Positions 10,211 through 19,787 of a stretch of DNA of 64,000 nt are shown here, in pieces; the stretch's first letter is position 1, and each line of letters starts with the position of its first letter. Made by a program: the position numbers and the translations under genes. Below the pieces are notes generated by a model, which searched no databases, was not told where the DNA came from, and saw nothing but the letters and a program-made list of their open reading frames with translations. Source of the stretch: a bacterium (GTDB taxonomy: Bacteria; ARS69); the NCBI GenBank assembly GCA_025774805.1, contig JALGZR010000025.1:1-64000 (forward strand), read 5' to 3'.

Positions 10211-13186
10211 ATGCGTATTCGTCTTTGTCACTACCTACTGACCGCAGGGATCCTGATGCTGGCGGCGGGCTCGGCTCATGCCTTCGCCCCCGATCCGCAG
10301 GTGGAGACCCTCGAATTCCCGCTGGCCTTCGAGGCCAACACCCCGGTACTCGAGACGCAGCCGCTCGAGACCCTCGGAATGGGCCGATCGGGATTCCTCG
10401 GATCCGGATGGCTGGCCCAGCTTGATCGTCGCACCGGCTACGTGCACATGGCGTACGGCGGCGACCTCTCCCTGCCGTCGGGCGTCGCGGATCAGGAAGC
10501 CGCGGCAACGGCGGTGCGTGACTTCCTGCTGATGAACGAGGACCTGCTCGGCACCCGTCCCGACAACATCGAGCTGCGAAACGTGGCGTTTCACCGCGGC
10601 AAGTACGCGGTCCACTACCGGCAGGTCGTCGGGGGCGTCCCCGTGTACCGTTCGAGCTCGTTCGCGGTGCTCGGCGAGAACGGCCGGTTCATGGCGTTCG
10701 GCTCGAGCTTCTTCCCCGATCATCACGAAATGCCGTCGAGCCCGGGGCTGTCCGAGTCCGACGCGATCGCCACCGCGGCGAGTGCTCTCGGCGCGGCGCC
10801 GCGCACCGACCGCCCGATCGCGACGGATCTCTACCTCGTCCCGGCGGAGTCCGGCGAGCTGATGACTCTCCAGTCGGCGTACCGTGTGGTCTTCGAGGCG
10901 GAGGAGCCCCTCGGCAAGTGGGAGAGCTTCGTTCACGCGTCGACCGGAGAGATCCTCTCCCGGCAGAATCTCTACCGGATGGTCAACGTGACCGGCAACG
11001 TCTCGGCCGACGTTCAATTCTACGGATACTGCGACGGGCACAGCGACCTTCCGATGGAGCACCTCCAGGTGAACGTCTCGGGCGGCAACAGCGACCTCAC
11101 CGACGAGAACGGGGACTACGACATCCCCCACGGCGGCACCTCGCCCGTGACCGTGACGGCGGAGCTGCGGGGACCGTACTTCAACGTGAACCGGGCCGCG
11201 GGCCTCGGACCCGATGCGAACTACAGCAACACGGCCACTCCCGGCACGCCACACGACATCTACTGGAGCGGCGTGAACTCCCGGCAGGACGAACGGGACT
11301 GCTTCTACAACGGGAACTACATCCACGACCTCCTGCTGGCGGTCGATCCCACGTTCACCCAGCTCGACTACTCGATGCCCACCGTGGTCGGGCGCACCGA
11401 CTTCTACTGCCCCGGCAACGCCTGGTGGGACGGAGTCGCCATCAACTTCTGCGCGGCGGGGGGGGCTTACGCCAACACCGGCGAGATCGGCAACGTGGTC
11501 TACCACGAGTGGGGTCACGGAGTGACCCAGGAGCTCTACGGGCGGAACGGCGCTCCCGAGCCGCCGAGCGGGCTCCACGAGGGGAACTCCGACGTCATGT
11601 CGAACTTCGGCGAGCGGGTCTCCGTGATCGGGTACGGGTTCTACCAGGGCAACTGCTCGTCCGGAATCCGCAACTCGGACAACGGCATGCAGTATCCGGC
11701 CTACGACGAGAACGGCGGCCACACCGCCGGCCAGGTGATCGCCGGATTCCACTGGGACGCCTGGCAGTCGATGCTCGCGAGCATGCCGCAGGAGGAAGCC
11801 GACGCGGCGGCGCTGAACGCGTGGCACTTCGGCCGGGACATGGGCACGCCGCAGACGTTCGTGGACCAGGTGCTCTGGACGTTCATCGCGGACGATGACG
11901 ACGCCAACCTGGACAACGGGACGCCGAACCACGTGCACTTCTGCCTCGGCGCCACGAATCACGGGTTCACGTGTCCCGAGATCGTCGTGGGCGTGAACAT
12001 CACGCACGAGAAGCTGCCTCACACGACCGAAGGGCTCGACGGCTTCGACGTGGCCGCCACGATCGTCTCGACCGAGGGCGCGGTCGATCCGACGCAGCTC
12101 AAGGTCCACTACCGGATGAACGGCGGCCCGTTCTTTACCCGTCTCATGACCGCGACCGCGAATCCGGACGAGTACAGCGCCCACCTCCCGTCCATCCTCG
12201 GCAATGCGTCGGAGGTCGAGTACTACATCTACGCCAAGGACATGCTCGGCAACGAGCGCACCCATCCCACGAACGCGCCGGCCGATCTGCACGGGTTCGA
12301 CGTCTGTCAATGGTACGATGATCTCGAGAGCGGGATCGCCGGATGGACCGTGGGTCTTCCCAGCGACAACGCGACCACCGGGGAGTGGGAGCTGATCGAT
12401 CCGATCGGGACCGCAGCTCAACCCGATGACGACTCCACGCCGGCTCCCGGGGTCCTGGCGTTCATCACCGGTCAGTGCGGGGGCCCGAATTGTTCCGGCG
12501 GGTGCACCCTCGGGTGCAACGATGTCGACGGCGGTACGACGACCCTGGTGAGCCCGGTGTACGATCTCAGGAACATCGCCGGGGCGCGTCTCAAGTACGA
12601 TCGCTGGTACTCCAATAACACCGGCTCCGATCCGAACAACGACGACTGGGTGGTCGACGTATCGAACGACGGCGGGACGAACTGGACGAACGTGGAGAAC
12701 ACGACGGACTCCGACGCCCGCTGGGTCTCCCACACGATCGACCTGGATGCGCTCTTCGGAGAGGCCGGTCAGGTCCAGGTGCGGTTCATCGCGAGCGATC
12801 TCGGCAGCGGTTCTCTCGTGGAAGCGGGGGTCGACGAGATCCGGGTGCTCGGCACGTTCGCTCCGCCGGATCCGACGGACGCTCCGTCCGTCGACGCGCG
12901 GGTCCCGATCTCTTTCGCGCTCGAGCAGAACCAGCCCAACCCGTTCGAGCCGCAGACGAGGATCGCCTACTCGGTCCCCGAGCAGTCCGAGGTCGAGCTG
13001 GTCGTCTTCAACGTCCACGGTCAGACGGTTCGCACCCTCGCGAACGGAATCCGCGAAGCGGGCCGCTACGAGGTCGACTGGAACGGCCGGGACGCGTCCG
13101 GACAGCGCGTCTCCGCGGGCGTCTACTTCTACCGGCTCACGGCCGGGGAGCGGGTGCTCACGAAGAAGATGACCGTGATGAAATGA
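10211..13186 (+). CDS. Secreted M36/fungalysin-type metallopeptidase with FlgD-like C-terminal domain
   Basis: ATG 10211, signal peptide, FTP-like propeptide, 'VVYHEWGHGVTQELYG' (HExxH), 'LHEGNSDVMSNFG'; C-term 'QPNPFEPQTRIAYSVPE...GVYFYRLTAGERVLTKKMTVMK'. Confidence 0.88.
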   Translation: MRIRLCHYLLTAGILMLAAGSAHAFAPDPQVETLEFPLAFEANTPVLETQPLETLGMGRSGFLGSGWLAQLDRRTGYVHMAYGGDLSLPSGVADQEAAATAVRDFLLMNEDLLGTRPDNIELRNVAFHRGKYAVHYRQVVGGVPVYRSSSFAVLGENGRFMAFGSSFFPDHHEMPSSPGLSESDAIATAASALGAAPRTDRPIATDLYLVPAESGELMTLQSAYRVVFEAEEPLGKWESFVHASTGEILSRQNLYRMVNVTGNVSADVQFYGYCDGHSDLPMEHLQVNVSGGNSDLTDENGDYDIPHGGTSPVTVTAELRGPYFNVNRAAGLGPDANYSNTATPGTPHDIYWSGVNSRQDERDCFYNGNYIHDLLLAVDPTFTQLDYSMPTVVGRTDFYCPGNAWWDGVAINFCAAGGAYANTGEIGNVVYHEWGHGVTQELYGRNGAPEPPSGLHEGNSDVMSNFGERVSVIGYGFYQGNCSSGIRNSDNGMQYPAYDENGGHTAGQVIAGFHWDAWQSMLASMPQEEADAAALNAWHFGRDMGTPQTFVDQVLWTFIADDDDANLDNGTPNHVHFCLGATNHGFTCPEIVVGVNITHEKLPHTTEGLDGFDVAATIVSTEGAVDPTQLKVHYRMNGGPFFTRLMTATANPDEYSAHLPSILGNASEVEYYIYAKDMLGNERTHPTNAPADLHGFDVCQWYDDLESGIAGWTVGLPSDNATTGEWELIDPIGTAAQPDDDSTPAPGVLAFITGQCGGPNCSGGCTLGCNDVDGGTTTLVSPVYDLRNIAGARLKYDRWYSNNTGSDPNNDDWVVDVSNDGGTNWTNVENTTDSDARWVSHTIDLDALFGEAGQVQVRFIASDLGSGSLVEAGVDEIRVLGTFAPPDPTDAPSVDARVPISFALEQNQPNPFEPQTRIAYSVPEQSEVELVVFNVHGQTVRTLANGIREAGRYEVDWNGRDASGQRVSAGVYFYRLTAGERVLTKKMTVMK

Positions 13187-13248
13187 CGGCGGCGGAGTGA
13201 GCGGCGGCGGAGCTCTTCCCGCCGCACTCCCGTCGCGGAGATGCGACG

Positions 13249-13279
13249 ACGCCCGGGGCCGGGAGGCTCCGGGCGTTTT
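13249..13279 (+). terminator. Rho-independent-like terminator after the fungalysin gene
   Basis: ACGCCCGG ... CCGGGCGT stem followed by TTTTC. Confidence 0.55.
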
Positions 13280-13404
13280 CGTGGGGCGGATTCGCCGTCG
13301 CCGACGGCTCCGCCGCGGTCCGTCCGCACGCCGCCGTCGAGAACGGCGTCCCCGGCCGTGCTTTCCCTGGAGACGGACGAGGAGAGGGTCCCTATTCTCG
13401 TCCT

Positions 13405-13463
13405 CTAGCCTGCGTTTCTCACCAGGCTCGTCGCGAGGCTGCGGACAGTCGTGTCTGGCGAGG
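13405..13463 (-). repeat. Copy B: truncated end of the dispersed palindromic repeat
   Basis: CTAGCCTGCGTTTCTCACCAGGCTCGTCGCGAGGCTGCGGACAGTCGTGTCTGGCGAGG matches the reverse complement of the right arm of the full copy at 56169-56349. Confidence 0.8.
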
Positions 13464-13470
13464 GGGCCCC

Positions 13471-14625
13471 ATGGTGATCTCGCTTCTCTGTTCCGATGTC
13501 GGACGGGGACATCCGTTCTACCTCGACGGAGTCCGGCGGGCGCTCGAGGGAGGGGGCCGCGGAGGACTGATCGCGCGCGAGGCGACGGTCTTCGAGGTCT
13601 CGCGGGGGACCTCGCTCCTTGCCTGGCGGGCCGTCCGATGGTCGTACCGGATCGCAGGTCGCGGCGGCCCGATCGGCGCCCTCTACCAGCGATTCCGAAG
13701 CGAGATGGACTACGATCGGGACTCCGCGGTCCTGAGGATCCTCGGCCGGGATCTGCGATCGTGGGCGGGCGACGAGGGACTCCTTCTCGTGGACCATCCC
13801 GCGATCGTGGGAGCGCTGGGAGGCCGACCCCGGGTGTGGTACGTCCACGGGGAGATGGTGGCGCCCCCGGAGGCGATCGTGCGCGGTGCAGCCGGGATCC
13901 TCGTTCCGACTCCGAAGGTGGCGGATCGATTCGCGGACGGCGGCGTTCCCCGGGAGCGGATCCACATCACGGGGATCTGCGTCGAGAACGAGCTTCTGCC
14001 GATCGCCCAGGCCGCGCTCGAGGAGCGTCGCCGCCGACTCGCGGCGGGAGGGCCGCTGACGCTTGGCTTCTACAGCTCGGGGGCCGAGCCGGGGGCCCAC
14101 GTCGCGTCCCTGGCCGCCGGGGTCGCCGCGGCGATTCGCGGGGGGCACGCGGCGATCGTCGTGGCCCGGAGGGGAGGAAGGCTGGACCGCAGCGTGGGCT
14201 CCTCGCGGCTCGACCTCGGAGGAAAGGGACCGGAGATCGTCCGGTTCTCGACTCGGCGGGAGCTCGATCAGCGGACGGCCGAGATCTTTCCCCGTCTCGA
14301 TGTCGTCGTCTCGCCTCCCCACGAGCGATCGAACTGGGCGGTCGGACTGGGCCTGCCCTTTCTCCTGGTCGGGCCCGACTTCGGGCCCTTCGCGCCCCGG
14401 AACCGCGATCTGTTGCTGCGGGCGGGGGTGGCGATCGAGATCCACACTCCGACCGACGCCGAACGCCTGGCGGAGATCCTCGGTGAGCTGCAGTCGCGTC
14501 ACCTGCTCGAGAGGATGTGTGAGAGCGGTACGGGACGGCCGATCGACGGGTTCGCGCAGGCGGCGAGGATTCTGGTGGAGGAGATCGAGGGACGCGGGGA
14601 CCTCACGCGAGGGCGGACCGCGTGA
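13471..14625 (+). CDS. Putative glycosyltransferase (GT-B-like)
   Basis: 384 aa, 'MVISLLCSDVGRGHPFYLDGVRRAL', C-terminal 'SPPHERSNWAVGLGLPFLLVGPDFGPFAPRN'. Confidence 0.5.
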   Translation: MVISLLCSDVGRGHPFYLDGVRRALEGGGRGGLIAREATVFEVSRGTSLLAWRAVRWSYRIAGRGGPIGALYQRFRSEMDYDRDSAVLRILGRDLRSWAGDEGLLLVDHPAIVGALGGRPRVWYVHGEMVAPPEAIVRGAAGILVPTPKVADRFADGGVPRERIHITGICVENELLPIAQAALEERRRRLAAGGPLTLGFYSSGAEPGAHVASLAAGVAAAIRGGHAAIVVARRGGRLDRSVGSSRLDLGGKGPEIVRFSTRRELDQRTAEIFPRLDVVVSPPHERSNWAVGLGLPFLLVGPDFGPFAPRNRDLLLRAGVAIEIHTPTDAERLAEILGELQSRHLLERMCESGTGRPIDGFAQAARILVEEIEGRGDLTRGRTA

Positions 14626-14634
14626 ACGGCGACG

Positions 14635-14704
14635 CTAGCCTGCATTTCTCACCAGGCTCGGCGAGCTGCTGCCGTAGCAGAGTCCGGTGATATATGCAGG
14701 CTAG
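14635..14704 (+). repeat. Copy C: 70-bp miniature palindromic copy of the dispersed repeat
   Basis: CTAGCCTGCATTTCTCACCAGGCTC ... GAGTCCGGTGATATATGCAGGCTAG with inner CTGCTGCCGTAGCAG hairpin. Confidence 0.85.
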
Positions 14705-15929
14705 GCCTCTCCTCGAAATCGCCTCCCGCTTCGCCTTTCCCCGCTTCCCGGGCACCCCGGAGGAGGGGCAGGCTGCGGACTCGATGACCCGGCACTTCGA
14801 GGAGAGCGGTCTCGAGGTCGAGGTCGAGCCGTTCGAGGCGAATCCCGACGTCGTCCCCCGCCTGCGCCGGCGCATCCACGGGGCGGTTTCGTTCGCGATT
14901 CTCCTGATGGGCGCGCTCGGATGCGTCGCGCCCCCCGGCGCGGCCGTCGTGGGGCTCGCGATCCTCGCCTTCGTCGTGACCACGGCGCGATGGTCGGTCC
15001 GTGTCGAGCGCGAGTACGATCGCGCGCCGAGGATCACGAGTCGGAACGTCTCTGGACGCCGGTCGGCCGCCGACGGCGGGGCGCCCCAGCTCGTCTTCCT
15101 GGCCCACCTGGACAGCAAGTCGGCGCGCTTTCCCACCGCGGTTCCGGTCGGACTCATCCTGTTCGCAGTGGCGGTCGTCGTCGGGATCACGCTGTGGGCG
15201 ACGGGCACGGTGATCCGCGGGGGCGACCCGGGTCCCGCCGGGGTGCTGCTTCCGCTGTCGATCGCGGGGGCGGCCGGCCTCGTCGCCGCCCTCTTCAATC
15301 CGGCGGGCAACGAGTCCCCCGGCGCCATGGACAACGCCTCCGGCCTCGCGATCCTCCACGAGGCCGCGCGGGTGTTTCCCTCCGACCCGACGCTCGCCGG
15401 GGCGGAGCTCGTCTTCCTCGCGACGGGCGCCGAGGAGATCGGACTGGCCGGCGCGGTCCGGTGGATCCAGGCCCACGCCGATGCGTACGACCGGGATCGA
15501 GCCGTGTTCGTCAACGTCGACTCGGTGGGCGTCGGAACGGGAATGGTGGGCGTGGACGTCCGCGGCGTAGCACCCGGCGGTCGCCCGATGGATCGGGTCG
15601 TCCGGGCGGCGGCGCGGGCCGCGGGAGTCCGGCTCCGCCTGCTGCCGTTTCTCCCCGGGGTGGGGGTCGACACGATGCCGATCGGCGCCCGTGGCTTCTC
15701 GACCGTCTCGCTTCTCGGAGACGTGCTGGGAGCTCCCGGGGCGCGCATTCACTCACCCGCCGACGAGATGCTGTACCTGACGGAAGAGGCCCTCGAATCG
15801 GCGATGGCCCTCGTCACCGAGGTCGCCCGGGACGTGGCGCGGGCTAGGCCCGAGGCGCGGGCGTCGCCTCCGGAGGAGCGCACCGATCGTCGGGGGCGGG
15901 GGAGAGCAGCGCCCCCAACTCGGGCATGA
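14694..15929 (+). CDS. Membrane M28-family metallopeptidase
   Basis: Start ATG lies inside repeat copy C; 'VFLAHLDSKS', 'GAMDNASGLAILHEAARVF', 'VFLATGAEEIGLAGA', TM segments between. Confidence 0.82.
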   Translation: MQARPLLEIASRFAFPRFPGTPEEGQAADSMTRHFEESGLEVEVEPFEANPDVVPRLRRRIHGAVSFAILLMGALGCVAPPGAAVVGLAILAFVVTTARWSVRVEREYDRAPRITSRNVSGRRSAADGGAPQLVFLAHLDSKSARFPTAVPVGLILFAVAVVVGITLWATGTVIRGGDPGPAGVLLPLSIAGAAGLVAALFNPAGNESPGAMDNASGLAILHEAARVFPSDPTLAGAELVFLATGAEEIGLAGAVRWIQAHADAYDRDRAVFVNVDSVGVGTGMVGVDVRGVAPGGRPMDRVVRAAARAAGVRLRLLPFLPGVGVDTMPIGARGFSTVSLLGDVLGAPGARIHSPADEMLYLTEEALESAMALVTEVARDVARARPEARASPPEERTDRRGRGRAAPPTRA

Positions 15930-16080
15930 GCACCACGGTTCCGTAGCAGGGTCCGGCCCCGCCCGTCGAGTCGGCCGGGGCGGGCCGATCCTCGTCCGAG
16001 GACGGCGTCACGAGAGCCACGAACGCCAGAATCGCGACCTTCAGCAGCTTTGCGACCGCGATCAGGATCCACTCGAGCAC
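15844..16080 (-). CDS. Small hypothetical membrane protein
   Basis: 78 aa, 'MLEWILIAVAKLLKVAILAFVALVTPS'; overlaps the convergent M28 gene end. Confidence 0.35.
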   Translation of the reverse strand: MLEWILIAVAKLLKVAILAFVALVTPSSDEDRPAPADSTGGAGPCYGTVVLMPELGALLSPAPDDRCAPPEATPAPRA

Positions 16081-16131
16081 GGCGTCCCTCCTGCAGCTGA
16101 GACGGACGAGCGGCTCGAAACGTTCAAACGC

Positions 16132-16962
16132 TCACCAGGCGCTCTCGTCCTCGACGGCCTCCCCGACCCACCGGAGATGCCACGGCTCGTGGGCGACGTC
16201 CCGGCCCGCGCACCGCTCCCGGGAGAAGGGGACCACGATTCCGTGCTCCTCTCCGTGCTCCGCGATCCAGATCCCGGCCGGGTCGCTCGCGAGGGCCTCG
16301 GAGAGGGTGGGGACTCCGGAGACCGCCACGTCGACCGCGGTTCCGAGCCGGTGATCGCTGCGGCCCGGGGCCGCGGAGTGGATCTGACCGGGATCCCGGG
16401 CGATCGCCCGCAGATAGAGGCGCCTCTGATAGGCCGCGCTCCGGTGCGCGGAGAAGATGCGGATCTCGTGACCCTTCGTGGCCGCGGCCTCGATCAGCGA
16501 CCGGAAGGCCGCGACCGCCCCCGCCCGGAGCCGCATTCTCCGCCCCTCGTAGCCGGGGGCCCGGAACGCGACGGGGACCCTGACGAGATCTCCGGGAACA
16601 TACTCCTCGGGAAGGACCCGGCCGGCGGCGAGCCCCTCCCGGCCGACCGGCAGATCGCCCGAGACCGGCTCGGGAGGACGATCGAGCCGGCAGGCCTCCA
16701 CGTATCCACCGCTCGAGATCTCGATCCATTCGCGCCCTTCCGTGGTCAGGAGGCGCGCCGCCGTGACCTCGTCTCCGGTCCGGTGGCGGGCCCGAATCAC
16801 CGCTTCGGGGCTCGGCTCCGTCCGGACGACCCCGTCCACGACGAATCGGAGGGTCTCGCCCTCGCGCAACGGCTCCGGATGGAGCGTTCGGGCCCCGCCG
16901 TCCGGTCCGAGGACGAGCAGCAGGAGGGTCGCTCCGAGGAATCGAAGGGATCGCCGGTTCAC
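16132..16962 (-). CDS. D-alanyl-D-alanine carboxypeptidase / VanY-like M15B peptidase, exported
   Basis: 'RIFSAHRSAAYQRRLYLRAI', 'GRSDHRLGTAVDVAV', 'AHEPWHLRWVGEA'. Confidence 0.85.
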   Translation of the reverse strand: MNRRSLRFLGATLLLLVLGPDGGARTLHPEPLREGETLRFVVDGVVRTEPSPEAVIRARHRTGDEVTAARLLTTEGREWIEISSGGYVEACRLDRPPEPVSGDLPVGREGLAAGRVLPEEYVPGDLVRVPVAFRAPGYEGRRMRLRAGAVAAFRSLIEAAATKGHEIRIFSAHRSAAYQRRLYLRAIARDPGQIHSAAPGRSDHRLGTAVDVAVSGVPTLSEALASDPAGIWIAEHGEEHGIVVPFSRERCAGRDVAHEPWHLRWVGEAVEDESAW

Positions 16963-17002
16963 GGAACCGTTGTACCGCGGGACGGCGGGCGGACGCGAGG
17001 GT

Positions 17003-17184
17003 CTAGCCTACATATCTCACCAGGCTCTGCTGCGGCAGCGGCGAAGCCGCGTCTGGCTTCGTCGTCGTGGCACTTCCGCCCTGCGACGGGGCTACGGCCC
17101 CGCCTCGGGCGAAAGCACCCCATCTCCTTGCCAGCCACGACTATCCGCAGCCTCACGACGAGCCTGGTGAGAAATGCAGGCTAG
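17003..17184 (+). repeat. Copy D: full-length (~182 bp) dispersed palindromic repeat
   Basis: CTAGCCTACATATCTCACCAGGCTC...GAGCCTGGTGAGAAATGCAGGCTAG; strongly similar throughout to 56169-56349; inner hairpins CGAAGCC-GCGTCT-GGCTTCG and CGGGGC-TACG-GCCCCG. Confidence 0.95.
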
Positions 17185-18995
17185 CGGATTCGGACGATGC
17201 GGGCCGTCGCCTTCCCGCGCCCCCCCTCCAGGCGGGCGAAGTAGAGGCCGGAGGGAACACGCCTCCCCGCATCGTCCCGGCCGTCCCAGGCGAGCTCGCC
17301 CTTGCCGTCGGCCCGGACCCGGCCCAGGTCTCGCACGAGCCGGCCGCCGACGTCGTAGATGGCAAGCCGGGCTCGCCCCTCCGCTCCCGCCGCGAGGGAG
17401 TACCGAAGGACGGCGGCTCCCGTCGAGGGGTTCGGGGAGACCCGCATCGCCGTCTCGCTCGGGGACGGCGGCCCGAAGGAGGGGGCCGTCGTCGAGTAGC
17501 CGGCGGCATCCGCGGCCCGGATCACGCCCCAGCCGTAGTCGTTGTCGGGGCTGGCGGCGTGCGTTGCCGTGCTTCGCAGTGCCTCGCGCACGTGCATCGG
17601 CGTCCACGTCGGGTGGACCTCGAGGAGAAGCGCCCCGACCCCGGCCGTGATCGGACAGGAGAACGACGTGCCGTCCGCGCGCACGTACCCATGATCGTCC
17701 CACGCGACGCCGACCAGGACGTCCTCGCCCATCGCGCAGACGTCGGGCTTGATGCGACCGTCGGCGGTGGGGCCGGGTGAGCTGAACCACGTCACGACGC
17801 CCGTCGAGTCGACCGCTCCGACGGTGATGACGCTGTCCCCGTCCGCCGGCGCGGCGATATGGCCCCATTCATTGGCCCGGTAGTTTCCCGCCGAGTTGAA
17901 CACCGCGATTCCATTCGCGACGGCAAGGTCGGCGGCAATCGTGATCGTTGCCGTGTTTCCGTCCATGTCCGCGAAGTCGTACCAATCATAGTAGGTCAGC
18001 GAGGTCGAGAAGACGTCCGCCCCGAGGCTGTCGCCCCACTCGGCCGCCGCGACCCAGTAGTCCTCTTCGACCGGGGTCTCGCTCGTGATGTCCTCCGTCT
18101 TCGCGAGAAGGTACGTCGCCCCGTAGGCCGGACCGATCAGGGTGCCGGGATCCCATCCCCCGATCGACGAGAGAACCATCGTTCCGTGATTGTGCTGATT
18201 CGGGTCGTCGCTCCCCTCGTTCGCCGTGTTTCCGTCTCCGTTGACGAAGTCCCGTTCCGCCATCACGTCGACCCCGACCAGCGCGTCGTGGGTTCGGAGG
18301 AACCCGGTGTCCATCAAGGTGACGAGCACTCCCGCCCCCGAGTAACCCTGATCGTGGAGTTGATCGACCTGGATCGGCACGATCTGGGACGCGCACTCTC
18401 CGTAGTCCAGCACGGAGCGGGCTGGGGGCGGCGACGGCCGGGGGGACGGCGTCACGGGCGCGACCTCCACCGGATCCCTCCGAGTGCGGGCCACCGGCCG
18501 CACCGCCGCGACGAACGGCAGCGCCTCGACGGCCTCCGCCCGCTCGGGAGTCGCGTCCACCGAGATCGCGTTGAGCCACCGGGATCGCGTGCGGAGCTCG
18601 ACCCCCGCGGCGAGAACCCGCGTCACGTAGGGCTCGTGGACGGGCACGTCGAGGAGATCCACGGTCGCCGTTCCCCGCGCCTTCGCCCGGCGCTCGAGAC
18701 AGCGCGGGGTGAGCGCATCGCGAGCGCGCTCGATCGCAACCCGCTCGGTCTCCCGCGAATCGAGGCCCTTGTCGACGAAGTGGATCCAGTAGGGAGCGGT
18801 GGCCTCGGCCTCCGGGTTCTCCGAGGCGGGGGCGGTCGCCGGAGCCGCGACGACGAGAACCCCGAGGAGGATCCCGAGCGCGACCCCGCCCCGGCGGGCG
18901 CGGCTCGGGAGCCGGCGGGCGCGACCGGCGGCACGACGAGGGCCCCGGAGGGGGGAGGAGGGACTCGGGGCCGGGGACGCCAGGGAGGCGGGCAT
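17181..18995 (-). CDS. Secreted subtilisin-like S8 serine peptidase with FlgD-like C-terminal domain
   Basis: 'VLVTLMDTGFLRTHDALVG', 'NQHNHGTMVLSSIGG', 'GTSFSCPITAGVGALLLEVHP'; C-term 'SPNPSTGAAVLRYSL...WDGRDDAGRRVPSGLYFARLEGG'; stop codon lies in repeat D. Confidence 0.92.
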   Translation of the reverse strand: MPASLASPAPSPSSPLRGPRRAAGRARRLPSRARRGGVALGILLGVLVVAAPATAPASENPEAEATAPYWIHFVDKGLDSRETERVAIERARDALTPRCLERRAKARGTATVDLLDVPVHEPYVTRVLAAGVELRTRSRWLNAISVDATPERAEAVEALPFVAAVRPVARTRRDPVEVAPVTPSPRPSPPPARSVLDYGECASQIVPIQVDQLHDQGYSGAGVLVTLMDTGFLRTHDALVGVDVMAERDFVNGDGNTANEGSDDPNQHNHGTMVLSSIGGWDPGTLIGPAYGATYLLAKTEDITSETPVEEDYWVAAAEWGDSLGADVFSTSLTYYDWYDFADMDGNTATITIAADLAVANGIAVFNSAGNYRANEWGHIAAPADGDSVITVGAVDSTGVVTWFSSPGPTADGRIKPDVCAMGEDVLVGVAWDDHGYVRADGTSFSCPITAGVGALLLEVHPTWTPMHVREALRSTATHAASPDNDYGWGVIRAADAAGYSTTAPSFGPPSPSETAMRVSPNPSTGAAVLRYSLAAGAEGRARLAIYDVGGRLVRDLGRVRADGKGELAWDGRDDAGRRVPSGLYFARLEGGRGKATARIVRIR

Positions 18996-19366
18996 GGGGG
19001 ACTCCTTCCGACGCGACCCGGGCGTCGAGCGAGATGCGGTTTCGGGGGGCGACGGCCGAACCGATCCGGGAGGACCGGGCCCCGGGACGAGTCCATTCTA
19101 CCACCGCCGTCCCGGGCTCTCCGCCGCCCCCACCCGGGGTGCCGGTGCGCCGCCGCTCCGCGGACCCTCCGCCCGCCGGGCCTCGGTGGGCCCACGGCCC
19201 CATCGGATTGCCGTTCGCCGGGTCACGAATCCCGCTCCGGCCCGTAGTCCCCGGAAACGGGCCCGTTCCCGGGCCATCGGGGACGCCGGAGCCGGAGGAG
19301 GGTGGGTCGGAGCGCGTCGTGTACACTGGCGGCCGATTTGACCTGTCCGTAACCCGGGGTGTATCC

Positions 19367-19702
19367 ATGGCTGAGACCTACTACGATCCCGCCGACCTCT
19401 CGCGCTTCGCCGAGATGGCGGAGGGAAGTCCGGAGCTTTGGAAGAAGTTCATCGCGTACTACGGTGCGGTTTTCGAGGAGGGCGAGCTCTCCGAGCGGGA
19501 GAAGGCCCTCATCGCGCTCGCCGTAGCGTCCGCCGTTCAGTGTCCCTACTGCATCGATGCCTACACCCAGGCCGCCCTGGAGAAGGGCTCCAGTCTCGAA
19601 CAGATGACCGAGGCCATTCACGTCGCCAACGCGATCCGGGGCGGGGCCTCCCTCGTCCACGGTGTCCAGATGAAGAACGTGGCCGCGAAGGTATCCATGT
19701 AG
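19367..19702 (+). CDS. Arsenosugar biosynthesis-associated peroxidase-like (AhpD/CMD family) protein
   Basis: 'AETYYDPADLSRFAEMAEGSPELWKKFIAYYGAVFEEGELSEREKALIALAVASAVQCPYCIDAYTQAALEKG' (CxxC AhpD motif); next to ArsS. Confidence 0.88.
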   Translation: MAETYYDPADLSRFAEMAEGSPELWKKFIAYYGAVFEEGELSEREKALIALAVASAVQCPYCIDAYTQAALEKGSSLEQMTEAIHVANAIRGGASLVHGVQMKNVAAKVSM

Positions 19703-19787
19703 GCCGCGATTCGAGGGCGCCTCCCGCCGCCGTCTCGAGGAGGGAGCGCGCATTCGCAGCCCGGGTCCACCGCATCACGAGGATTCC

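Noticed and set aside
10235-13018. 927-aa minus-strand ORF antisense to fungalysin
   Set aside because: Shadow ORF caused by high GC; low-complexity Arg/Val/Asp-rich translation with no domain motifs, opposite a clear metallopeptidase.
17003-17184. Repeat family as integron attC sites flanking gene cassettes
   Set aside because: Palindromic and next to stop codons, but lacks paired RYYYAAC/GTTRRRY core sites and no integrase is visible.
17003-17184. Repeat family as a CRISPR array
   Set aside because: Copies are isolated, long, internally palindromic and lie kilobases apart with genes between them; no spacer-repeat periodicity or cas genes.
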